From the NCBI GenBank assembly GCA_015478665.1, contig JADMII010000003.1, positions 1 to 64,000 on the forward strand: a stretch of DNA of 64,000 nucleotides. The letters run 5' to 3'. How positions within the stretch are numbered: the stretch's first letter is position 1; each line of letters starts with the position of its first letter. The notes under the pieces were generated by a model. The model did not search any database and had not been told where the DNA came from. It was given only the letters and a program-made list of their open reading frames with translations. This DNA is from Dehalococcoidia bacterium. GTDB taxonomy: Bacteria; Chloroflexota; Dehalococcoidia; DSTF01; JACRBR01. A program made the translations under genes and the position numbers. This document shows, in pieces, positions 7,559 to 15,309 of the stretch.

Positions 7559-8671
7559 ATGTTCGAACGCCTCGAGGCCACGGAACAGCGATACGATGAC
7601 CTCACCGGGGAATTGGCGCGCCCCGAAGTCAGCGGCGACTACGACAAGCTCCAGCGCATCGCGAAGGAGCGCGCGTCGATCGAGCAGGTGGTGGTGCTCT
7701 ACCGCGAGTGGCGCGCGAACGGCCGGGCCCTCGACGACGCCCGCGCCCTCGCCTCCGGCCGCGATACAGAGCTGGCGGCACTCGCACGCGAGGAGATCGA
7801 GGCGCTCACGAGCGCCCGCGCGTCGCTCGAAGGACGACTGCGCCGGGCGCTCATCCCCAGGGATCCGCGCGACGACCGCGACGTGATCGTCGAGATCCGC
7901 GCCGGCACGGGCGGCGACGAGGCGGCGCTCTTCGCCGCCGACCTCTATCGGATGTATGCGCGCTACGCCGACCGCCGCGGCTGGAAGCTGGAGTTGGACT
8001 CGCTGAACGAGATCGGCATCGGCGGCATCAAGGAGGTCGTGTTCGAGGTGCACGGCGGCGGCGCCTACTCGCGCCTCAAGTTCGAGAGCGGCGTGCATCG
8101 CGTCCAGCGCGTGCCGGCCACCGAGGCCCAAGGCCGCATCCACACGTCGACCGCCACCGTCGCCGTCCTGCCCGAGGCCGATGACGTCGAGATCGAGGTG
8201 AACGAGTCGGACCTGCGCATCGACAAGTTCCACTCGGGCGGCGCCGGTGGCCAGAACGTCAACAAGGTAGAGACGGCGATCCGCATCACGCACATCCCGA
8301 GCGGGATCGTCGTCGTCTGCCAGGACGAGCGCTCGCAGCTCAAGAACCGCACGAAGGCGATGGCGGTCCTGCGCGCCCGCCTGCTCGACCAGAAGCAGAC
8401 CGAGCAGGCGGACGAGATCGCCGGCACGCGCAAGCAGCAGGTCGGAGGCGGCGAGCGCTCGGAGAAGATCCGCACGTACAACTTCCCCCAGGACCGCCTG
8501 ACCGACCATCGCATCGGCCTCACCGTGCACAACCTCCCGCGCCTCATGGACGGCGAGATCGACGAGGTGATCGACGCCGTCTCGGCGCATGAGGAGGCGC
8601 GCCTGCTCGAGGAGGCCGAGCAGCCGCCGGAGCGCAGCGGCAGGGGCGCCGAGGCGCTGGCCGGACGATGA
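7559..8671 (+). CDS. prfA: Peptide chain release factor 1
   Basis: 370 residues. It recognises UAA/UAG stop codons and triggers peptide release. Visible features: the recognition motif PAT in RVPATEAQGRIHTST (PxT identifies RF1 rather than RF2) and the catalytic GGQ in HSGGAGGQNVNKVE near residue 230. The start ATG follows GGAAGGATGG. The stop overlaps the next ATG (ATGATG). prmC, which methylates the GGQ glutamine, is two genes downstream in the same unit. Confidence 0.97.
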   Translation: MFERLEATEQRYDDLTGELARPEVSGDYDKLQRIAKERASIEQVVVLYREWRANGRALDDARALASGRDTELAALAREEIEALTSARASLEGRLRRALIPRDPRDDRDVIVEIRAGTGGDEAALFAADLYRMYARYADRRGWKLELDSLNEIGIGGIKEVVFEVHGGGAYSRLKFESGVHRVQRVPATEAQGRIHTSTATVAVLPEADDVEIEVNESDLRIDKFHSGGAGGQNVNKVETAIRITHIPSGIVVVCQDERSQLKNRTKAMAVLRARLLDQKQTEQADEIAGTRKQQVGGGERSEKIRTYNFPQDRLTDHRIGLTVHNLPRLMDGEIDEVIDAVSAHEEARLLEEAEQPPERSGRGAEALAGR

Positions 8672-8955
8672 TGCGCGCTGGCGCCGCGCCACGGCACCGG
8701 CTGGAGATCGAGTTCTGCATGACCTGCAGGTTCCACGGCCGCGCCTTCTGGCTGGCGCGCGAGCTGCTCGATGCACGCCCCGACATCGCCGACGAGATCG
8801 TGCTCGTGCCGTCGTCCGGCGGCGTCTTCATCGTCCGCTACGACGGGACCGTCATCTTCGACCACGCCAGCGCCGGACGCTTCCCGGAGCCGAAGGATGT
8901 CCGGGAGGCGGTGCTTCGGATTGCCGGCCGGCCAGCGACGCCGAGGCGGCATTGA
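8668..8955 (+). CDS. Rdx/SelT-SelW-like thioredoxin-fold protein (Cys form)
   Basis: 95 residues, overlapping the prfA stop by 4 nt. Rdx family (SelW/SelT/SelH relatives): a thioredoxin-like fold with an N-terminal CxxC (FCMTCRFHGRAFWLARELL, near residue 17), followed by the typical strand EIVLVPSSGGVFIVRYDGTVIF and FPEPKDVREAV. This is the cysteine version, with no selenocysteine. Members are thought to act in thiol redox; partners are unknown. Its position between prfA and prmC, with overlaps on both sides, implies obligatory cotranscription. Confidence 0.85.
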   Translation: MMRAGAAPRHRLEIEFCMTCRFHGRAFWLARELLDARPDIADEIVLVPSSGGVFIVRYDGTVIFDHASAGRFPEPKDVREAVLRIAGRPATPRRH

Positions 8956-9815
8956 CCGCCGGCACCGCCTCCCCCACGATCGCCGGCGCGCTCGCCGCGG
9001 CGCGCGAGCGGCTGTGCGCCGTCGCCGCGGGTGAGTCGCGCCTCGAATCGGAGTTGCTGCTGGCAGAGGCGACGCGCCGGGACCGCGCGCAGCTCATCGC
9101 CAGCTTGCAGGCGCCGCTCGCGCGCGCGCAGGCCGTCCGATTCGATGCACTGCTCGCGCGGCGGCTGGCCCACGAGCCGCTCGCCTACATCCTCGGCCGG
9201 CGCGAGTTCTACGGCATCGAGATCGCCTGCGACCGCCGGGCGCTGATCCCCAGGCCCGAAACGGAGCTGCTCGTCGACCTCGCGCTCGCCGAGCTCCGCG
9301 CGCGCGGCGCCGGCCTGCGCGTCGTCGACGTCGGCACCGGCTCCGGCGCCATCGCCTGCGCGATCGCAGCCCGGGCGCCCGCGGCGCGCGTCACCGCTGT
9401 CGACGCATCCAGCGAGGCGCTCGGCCTCGCGCGGGAGAACGTCGGCGCACTCGCGCTCGACGGGCGCGTTGGAGTGCGCAGGGGCGAGCTGCTGGACGGC
9501 GCCGGCGTCTTCGATGCGATCGTCGCCAACCTGCCCTACGTCAGCGAGGCGGAATGGAGGACGCTGCAGCCCGAGGTGCGCGACTTCGAGCCGAAAGAGG
9601 CGCTCGTGCCCGGCCCGGCCGGTACCGAGGCCATCGCCCGCCTGGTGGCGCATGCGCCGGCGCACCTGGCCGAAGCCGGACTGCTCGCGCTCGAGATCGG
9701 CGCCACGCAGGCCGCCGCATGCGCTGCGATCGCGCGGGCGCGCTTCCCCGGCGCGGTCGTCTCGGTTATGAAAGATCTCGCCGGGCACGAGCGCGTGCTC
9801 GTGGTGCGACGATGA
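8952..9815 (+). CDS. prmC: Release-factor glutamine N5-methyltransferase
   Basis: About 287 residues from a TTG at 8952 that overlaps the previous stop (TTGA); the track's earlier start lies inside upstream genes. SAM-dependent enzyme that methylates the Gln of the GGQ motif in release factors. An N-terminal helical domain (LESELLLAEATRR, LAYILGRREFYG) is followed by the Rossmann SAM site VVDVGTGSGAIACAIA and the catalytic NLPY (IVANLPYVSE). FEPKEALVPGPAGTEAI is also typical. Its substrate gene, prfA, is in the same operon. The next ATG (9812) overlaps the stop, but a better start lies at 9854. Confidence 0.93.
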   Translation: MTAGTASPTIAGALAAARERLCAVAAGESRLESELLLAEATRRDRAQLIASLQAPLARAQAVRFDALLARRLAHEPLAYILGRREFYGIEIACDRRALIPRPETELLVDLALAELRARGAGLRVVDVGTGSGAIACAIAARAPAARVTAVDASSEALGLARENVGALALDGRVGVRRGELLDGAGVFDAIVANLPYVSEAEWRTLQPEVRDFEPKEALVPGPAGTEAIARLVAHAPAHLAEAGLLALEIGATQAAACAAIARARFPGAVVSVMKDLAGHERVLVVRR

Positions 9816-9853
9816 GCGTCGCCGATCACCGACTGTGCCGGGAAGGAGCAGCG

Positions 9854-10228
9854 ATGAAGGAGGATCTGCGGGCGACGGTGGAGGCGCAGGCACGCGCGCA
9901 GATCGCCGGCGATGCCGCGCGCTTCGCATCGTTCATGACACCCGCCGCACTCCTGGAGCTCGGACGCAGCGCGGACGCGACGCGCGGCATCGCACCGAAG
10001 CGCTATCGCATCATCGAGGTCAGGGCGGAGGGCGACGCCGGCGAGTCGCAGGTCCGCTTCGACGGCGGCGGCAGCTACCTCGTCGTCACGTCGTGGCAGC
10101 GAAGCCCCGACGGCTGGAAGGCGATCGCGGCAACGCGACCCCGCGACGCGGTTCGCCAGCCGTGGTGGCGGCGCTGGCTGCGCGGCAGTGGCTCTGCTGC
10201 GAGCGCGGAGCGACAGGAACTGCAGTGA
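9854..10228 (+). CDS. Small NTF2/SnoaL-like protein
   Basis: 124 residues from the ATG at 9854, which has GGAAGGAG six bases upstream; an ATG at 9812 overlapping the prmC stop is the alternative. The pattern (helix RATVEAQARAQIAGDAARFASFMTPAAL, then strands RYRIIEVRAEG, ESQVRFDGGGSYLVVTSWQRSPDGWKAIA) resembles the cone-shaped NTF2-like fold seen in SnoaL/DUF4440 proteins. No catalytic residues can be assigned. A basic, Trp-rich tail (QPWWRRWLRG) ends it. Its stop overlaps the GTG of the hydrolase gene, so the two are coupled. Confidence 0.65.
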   Translation: MKEDLRATVEAQARAQIAGDAARFASFMTPAALLELGRSADATRGIAPKRYRIIEVRAEGDAGESQVRFDGGGSYLVVTSWQRSPDGWKAIAATRPRDAVRQPWWRRWLRGSGSAASAERQELQ

Positions 10229-10839
10229 GCGCGCCGGCCGAACGCGCTCTCGCCGTCGAGACCGCCGACGGTGTCCAACTCGATGGCCTGCTGCACGAGC
10301 ATCGATCGGCGCGTCTCGCGGCGCTCGTGCTCCACCCGCACCCGGCGTATGGCGGCGACATGCGGAACCACGTCGTCCAGGCGATCTGCGCGACGCTCGC
10401 GCAGGCTGGAGCGTCGACGCTGCGCTTCAACCTGCGCGCGGTCAACTCCGGCGTCTTCGACTCCGCCGAAGCCGCGAGCGATGCCCGCGCCGCGCTCGAC
10501 GAACTACGCGCGCTGGCCGCGTCGGCGCCGTTGCTGTTCGCCGGCTACTCTCTTGGCGCGCAGATGGCCGCCGGGCTCGCGGCGTCGGAGCCGTGCGCGG
10601 CGGCCATCCTCGTCTCGCCGCCGCTGGCCATGCTGCCGCTCCCTGAGATCCCCGCGGGGCTCGCGACGCTCGCCGTCGCCGGGGATGCCGACCCCGTGTG
10701 CCCCGCCGAGCGCCTGCGTGGGGTCGCGGCGCCCCGATGCGCCGTCCGGCTGGTGCCCGGGATGGACCACGGCTGGTCGGGGGGGACAGACGAGCTGACG
10801 GCGGCCATCGCCTCGTTTGTTTCCAATCCAGGTATCTAA
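10225..10839 (+). CDS. Alpha/beta hydrolase (small serine hydrolase)
   Basis: About 204 residues from a GTG at 10225 that overlaps the previous stop (GTGA). Cytoplasmic esterase-like fold: HPHPAYGGDMRNHVV (oxyanion region), RFNLRAVNSGVFD, the nucleophile elbow GYSLGAQ (G-x-S-x-G), Asp in GDADPVCP and His in GMDHGW complete the triad. The HPHP..GG.M.N and FN.RGVG.S-type motifs are those of the small bacterial alpha/beta hydrolases related to dienelactone hydrolase. Physiological substrate unknown. It is the last gene of the prfA run; its end overlaps the promoter region of the c-di-GMP gene. Confidence 0.8.
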   Translation: MSAPAERALAVETADGVQLDGLLHEHRSARLAALVLHPHPAYGGDMRNHVVQAICATLAQAGASTLRFNLRAVNSGVFDSAEAASDARAALDELRALAASAPLLFAGYSLGAQMAAGLAASEPCAAAILVSPPLAMLPLPEIPAGLATLAVAGDADPVCPAERLRGVAAPRCAVRLVPGMDHGWSGGTDELTAAIASFVSNPGI

Positions 10840-10871
10840 CCAGCGCTCTCCGACGGGCGGCCGGCGCTGCC

Positions 10872-10877
10872 GATACT
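10872..10877 (+). promoter_or_regulatory. -10-like box (GATACT) of the GGDEF/HD-GYP gene
   Basis: GATACT lies 5 nt before the ATG at 10883, again a leaderless geometry with no Shine-Dalgarno in the gap. Confidence 0.35.
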
Positions 10878-10882
10878 CTCCC

Positions 10883-13270
10883 ATGAAACCGGAGACCGGC
10901 GTCTCTGCGGCCGCGCGCGATGCGGTCCGGCGGATCGTGCTGATCTCGCGCATCGCCGGCGTCGTCGTCATCCTCTCGCTCTTCGGCGGTGCGCTGTACA
11001 TCAACCGGCACCAACTCACGTCCGCGGCGTCGATCTACGCCGCCATCACGATCGTCGTCGGCGGCATCGCCTTCGTCGCGCTCTCCACGCTGGCGCGCCT
11101 CTCGCACGCCGGCATCATCGAGCGCAGCCTGCGCGAGGTCGGCGACCTCTCGGAACAACTGCGCGAGGTGGCGGAGCACGACCCGCTCACCGGCCTCTAC
11201 AACCTGCGCGCGTTCCAGGATCGCCTCAGCGGCGACCTCGAGGCCGCGGGGCCGGCCGACGAACCAGTGAGCCTGATCATCGCCGACCTCGACAACTTCA
11301 AGCTCCTCAATGACTCGTTCGGCCACCCCTACGGGGACGAAGTGCTGCGCCGCACGGCGCGCGTCTTCGAAGCCGGCGGCGACGAGCGCGCCTACGCCGC
11401 CCGGCTCGGCGGCGACGAGTTCGCGATCGTCCTCCCGGGCCTCGCCCGCGAAGCCGCCGTCGGCGTCGCGCGCGCCATCGAGGGCGACCTCGCCGCCGTG
11501 CGCGCTGACGAGCGCCAGCCGGCGACGCTCGGGAGCTTCGGGATCGGCTCCTTCCCCGATGACGGCGGTTCGGTGCAGGCTCTCTTCGCTGCCGCCGACG
11601 GCCGCATGTACAGCGAGAAGCACCAGCGCAAGGCGCAGGAGTTGTCCTCCCTGGTCGGCGCCTCGCGCAAACTCTTCGTGCGCGTCGGCGCGGCGATGCG
11701 CCCCGACCGCACGACGCGCGCGATCCTCGACGAGATCGCCGCGGCGGCGCGGGAGCAATTCGCGCTCAGCATCGCCCGGATCAGCATCCCGGCGGCCGCA
11801 CCGCACGGCGCGATCGTCGCGACGGCGGCCGCCTCACCGGACCTGCAGCGCTCGTGCGATGAGGCGGCGCAGCCGCTCGCCGTGCCGGCGCTCGCCGCGT
11901 TCCTGCCGTCCGAAGCATGGATCATCGAGACGCCGATCCCCGGTGAGACGGAAGACGCGGGCGTGCTGACGCTCGCCGGGCTGCCGGCGGCGTCGGTGCG
12001 GCCCGACACGCCGGTCATGCTGGCGCTCGCGGATCTGATCCAGGCCGTCGTCGCCAACGGGCGCGCGAACGACGACGCCGAGCGCTTCGGCCGCGAGCGC
12101 GACATCCACATCGAGCTGGCGCACGCGCTCGCCGGCGGCGGCACGCTGTCGGAGCGCCTCTCGCGCGTCGTCGAGATGGTGTCGGGCGCGATCCGCGCGG
12201 TGACCGTCTCCATCGAGGGGTTCTCGCCCACGGGCCGCGGCGGCCGCAATGTGATGTCGGGCGCGCCCGACGAGCTGATGCGACGCTGGGAGTCGGCACG
12301 GGAGTCCGAGATGGGCCGCGCGTCGCTGCTCTTCCTCGCGGCACAGGCGCCATGCGTGCTCCGCCAACCGGCCGACGACGAGCGTCTGCCGGCGTGGGAG
12401 CGCGACATCATGCGGCGCGCGGGCGTCCAGGCGGTGGCCGTGATCGCCGTCCTCTTCGACGGCCAGTTCCTCGGCATCCTCGGCGCCGCGACGCGCCACG
12501 ACGACGGCACGGCCGAAGGCTGGCTGCCGCTGCTCACCTCCATCGCCGACCACCTGGCGCCGGTGCTCAAGGTCGCCCTCCTGCGCGACGAGCTCGAAGA
12601 GTCGTACCGCCAGCTCGAGCAGTCGAGCCGCGACTCGCTCGCCCGGCTCGCGGCTGCGGCCGAGGCGCGCGACCCGCACACCGGCGGCCACCTCCGCCGC
12701 ATCGAGCGCTACACGCTGGCGCTGGCGACGGAGCTGCGCCTGCCGCCCGCCGACGCCGCGGCGCTCGCCCGCGCGTCGACCGTGCACGACCTCGGCAAGC
12801 TGAAGCTCCCGGACGACGTGCTGCTCAACCCCGGCCAGCTCGACGCGCAGGCCTGGGTGCGCATGATGGCGCATCCCGCCGACGGCGAGCGACTGATCGG
12901 CGACTCGCCGATGTTCGAGATGGAGCGCTGCGTCGCGCGCTGGCACCACGAACGCTGGGACGGCTCTGGATACCCCGACGGCCTCGCAGGGGAGGCGATC
13001 CCTCTCGCCGCGCGCATCGTCGCGGTCGCCGACGCCTTCGACGCGTTGACGACGCAGCGGCCGTACAAGCCGGCGTGGCCGCTCGATCGGGCCTTCGGCG
13101 AGATCGACCGCACGAGCGGCTCGCTCTTCTGCCCAACCGTCGTCGCCGCGCTACGCGCGCTCCAACACAGCGGCGCGCTCGAATCGGTCTTCGAGGTGAC
13201 GGAGACGGAAGACGGCAGGCAGCGGACGGCGGCGGAGGGCGCCCACGGTCCGAGGCGCGAAGCCGCATAG
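10883..13270 (+). CDS. Membrane GGDEF + HD-GYP cyclic-di-GMP protein
   Basis: About 795 residues from the ATG at 10883; the track's start 22 codons earlier overlaps the previous gene. Two N-terminal transmembrane helices (IAGVVVILSLFGGALYI and AITIVVGGIAFVALST) and a short coiled segment lead to a GGDEF domain (DPLTGLYN, then RLGGDEF near residue 174) that should synthesise c-di-GMP. No RxxD inhibitory site precedes GGDEF. The middle (about 250-560) looks like one or two GAF-type sensors. A C-terminal HD-GYP domain (HTGGHLRR, TVHDLGKLKLP, HHERWDGSGYPDGL near 688) should hydrolyse it. Both catalytic motifs look intact, so net activity cannot be predicted. Confidence 0.92.
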   Translation: MKPETGVSAAARDAVRRIVLISRIAGVVVILSLFGGALYINRHQLTSAASIYAAITIVVGGIAFVALSTLARLSHAGIIERSLREVGDLSEQLREVAEHDPLTGLYNLRAFQDRLSGDLEAAGPADEPVSLIIADLDNFKLLNDSFGHPYGDEVLRRTARVFEAGGDERAYAARLGGDEFAIVLPGLAREAAVGVARAIEGDLAAVRADERQPATLGSFGIGSFPDDGGSVQALFAAADGRMYSEKHQRKAQELSSLVGASRKLFVRVGAAMRPDRTTRAILDEIAAAAREQFALSIARISIPAAAPHGAIVATAAASPDLQRSCDEAAQPLAVPALAAFLPSEAWIIETPIPGETEDAGVLTLAGLPAASVRPDTPVMLALADLIQAVVANGRANDDAERFGRERDIHIELAHALAGGGTLSERLSRVVEMVSGAIRAVTVSIEGFSPTGRGGRNVMSGAPDELMRRWESARESEMGRASLLFLAAQAPCVLRQPADDERLPAWERDIMRRAGVQAVAVIAVLFDGQFLGILGAATRHDDGTAEGWLPLLTSIADHLAPVLKVALLRDELEESYRQLEQSSRDSLARLAAAAEARDPHTGGHLRRIERYTLALATELRLPPADAAALARASTVHDLGKLKLPDDVLLNPGQLDAQAWVRMMAHPADGERLIGDSPMFEMERCVARWHHERWDGSGYPDGLAGEAIPLAARIVAVADAFDALTTQRPYKPAWPLDRAFGEIDRTSGSLFCPTVVAALRALQHSGALESVFEVTETEDGRQRTAAEGAHGPRREAA

Positions 13271-13341
13271 GAGTACGCCCGGCCGCCCGTTGTCGCCATG
13301 TGGTAACGATGTCCAGCCTCCGATCGCGTACGATCGTGCCG

Positions 13342-13938
13342 ATGGAACCGCTTGCGACGGCGTTGAACGGCTCGGCGCTCCGCATCGCCGCCTATGTCGT
13401 CGCCGCCGGCGTCGCGCTTGTCGCGGCGCGACGGAGCGTGGGCGTTGAGCGCGGGCGTCTTGTGCCGGCATTCTGGGCCTCAGTCGCTGTTTTGCTGGTG
13501 TTGTTAGCCATCGGCCGCGAATTCTCGGTCGCCGGCCGTCTCGCGGACGCCGGGCGCGACATCTTCGACAACGCCGGCTGGTATGCCGGCCGCAGACCGA
13601 TCCAGAAGCTGCTGATCCTGGCGATCCTCCTTGGCGCCGCCGCTGCCGCGATCACCGGCGGCGCGACGCTGGTGGCGCGGGAGCGGCGGCAACTGCTCGC
13701 TGGATTTCTGGCGATGCTCGCGCTGGCGACGTTCCTCGTCGTGCGCGCGATCTCGTGGCATTCGGTCGATGACGTGCTCTACCGCCACGCGATCGCGGAT
13801 GTGCAGATTAGCGCGCTGGCCGAACTCACGATCGTCGCGGTCGCCGCCTGCGCGGCCGGCGCAGCCGCGGCCGGCGCATCGCGCCCGCTCCAGCGCCCGC
13901 CGGACGCGCCGGCTGGCCCCGCCTCGCCTTCGTCGTGA
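13342..13938 (+). CDS. Polytopic membrane protein, unknown
   Basis: 198 residues from the ATG at 13342 (TACGAT 7 nt upstream suggests a leaderless start; an ATG at 13309 is in frame too). Four or five hydrophobic helices (IAAYVVAAGVALVAA, FWASVAVLLVLLAIG, LLILAILLGAAAAAITGGATLVA, LLAGFLAMLALATFLVVRAI, ELTIVAVAACAAGAAAAGA). A polar loop between helices 2 and 3 has GRDIFDNAGWYAGRRPIQK. I do not recognise a family. It lies 71 nt after the c-di-GMP gene in the same direction. Confidence 0.65.
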   Translation: MEPLATALNGSALRIAAYVVAAGVALVAARRSVGVERGRLVPAFWASVAVLLVLLAIGREFSVAGRLADAGRDIFDNAGWYAGRRPIQKLLILAILLGAAAAAITGGATLVARERRQLLAGFLAMLALATFLVVRAISWHSVDDVLYRHAIADVQISALAELTIVAVAACAAGAAAAGASRPLQRPPDAPAGPASPSS

Positions 13939-13974
13939 CATGGGGGCGCGACCAGCGGTAGTGGCCGGCGGCGC

Positions 13975-14514
13975 CTACCGATGGCCGTCGCCGCCCGGCG
14001 CCAGCACGCGCGCCGGCACACCGACGGCCGTCGCACCGGCCGGCACGTCGTGTACGACGACGGCGTTCGCGCCGATCCGTGCGCCGTCGCCGATCGAGAC
14101 GCCGCCCAGCACGCGCGCGCCGGCGCCGATGAACACGTCGTCGCCGATCGCCGGGAAGCTGCGCTCGTTCCGCAACCCCAGTGTCACCGCGGCGATGATG
14201 CTGCAGTTCCTGCCGATCCGCTCGACGGCGATCACCGTCCCGCTGGGGTGCGCGACGTACAGTCCGCCGGCGATATCGCTGCCGATGACGATGTCGAAGC
14301 CGTAGCGATGATAGAGGTGCCGTTGCACGAAGCCCGGCAGTCCGGGCAGACGCCGCCGGTGCGCCCACTGCCCCAGGCGGAACCAGAGCATCGCCCGCAA
14401 GGGGATGTGGCGATACAGCAGACGCAGCATCCGCGGAAGGGTAATCGCGGCCGGGTCGGCGACTTCCCCGGGTGTCACCCAGCGCTGTGCGTCCTGGCGA
14501 AACAGTGCGAACAT
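13975..14514 (-). CDS. CysE/LbH-type serine- or sugar-O-acetyltransferase
   Basis: About 179 residues from the ATG at 14514, which follows a G-rich Shine-Dalgarno-like run; the track's longer start (14760) adds a non-conserved N-terminus. It transfers acetyl groups from acetyl-CoA. An N-terminal helical part ([29 protein letters not shown]) is followed by a left-handed beta-helix of hexapeptides ([54 protein letters not shown]) and the closing [15 protein letters not shown]. The catalytic His is in VAHPSG. The family includes serine acetyltransferase, but the surrounding polysaccharide genes make an exopolysaccharide-modifying role at least as likely. Confidence 0.8.
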   Translation of the reverse strand: MFALFRQDAQRWVTPGEVADPAAITLPRMLRLLYRHIPLRAMLWFRLGQWAHRRRLPGLPGFVQRHLYHRYGFDIVIGSDIAGGLYVAHPSGTVIAVERIGRNCSIIAAVTLGLRNERSFPAIGDDVFIGAGARVLGGVSIGDGARIGANAVVVHDVPAGATAVGVPARVLAPGGDGHR

Positions 14515-15309
14515 CGGCCCCCCCGGCTGTGCGTCCGTAACCTGCAGAAGCATCGGCCCCGAAGCCGGGTGACACAAGCACGCCATCGCAGCCAGCTTCG
14601 ATGATATGCGCGTGCGCAGCTTGAAACCCGATGGGTTCGATACGCTCGTGTTCGCGCAAAACCGAACATCGGCCGAACAAGCGAGGATCCATGAGAACAG
14701 CGTGGAGCGATGCAGGATCGCAGCCGTCCGCGCGCCTGGAGACGTAGAGACCGTTCTCAAGTGGCGAGACGAGGCGCGGCAAAGATGCGGCCTGTCAGGG
14801 AGCCGCCTATACTACGGCCGTCACATTCCGAATCGGTCATCCGCCGGTCACTTCCTCCGACCGTCGTTCCACGCTGATTTCCCCGCCAGGGTGTCGCGCG
14901 CCGTGAACCCCGATCACGGCGGATACTCATGCTGTCCCAGAGGCAGCGGGCGGCACTCGAAAGGAACACGACCGATGCGCTTTGCGTCGATACCGGCCTT
15001 CGCGGCCACGTACGCGCTTGCCCTCCACGTTGCATCGAGCTTGCCTGCAGCGCCTGCGGCACGCCTACACGCCTATTCGTCGCACGCGCGCGCGTGCGCC
15101 CGCTCCAGATCCGCGCCGTCCGGCCGAGCCTCTTCGGTAGGGGTCAGTTGGCGACGAGCGTGCACCGGTCGAGACGCGGGGAAGCTCGCGCTCGCAGCTC
15201 CCTCGTGAACTCCCTCGATGCGGACGCAACGCCGCAATGAGCTGAGCGGCCCGAAGGCGCGCGATGGGGAGCGCCAATCGTACAGGGGGACGATCGGGGA
15301 CGGAGTTTC
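14515..15309. other. 795-nt region with no confident gene; divergent promoters
   Basis: It separates the minus-strand acetyltransferase from the plus-strand secreted hydrolase. A TATACT box lies near 14803-14808 (plus). One weak candidate gene is 14975-15208 (+, 77 codons, AAAGGA upstream), whose start MRFASIPAFAATYALALHVASS looks like a signal peptide, but the remainder is Arg/Ser-rich and unconvincing. The long overlapping ORFs on both strands look like GC-bias artefacts. Confidence 0.4.
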
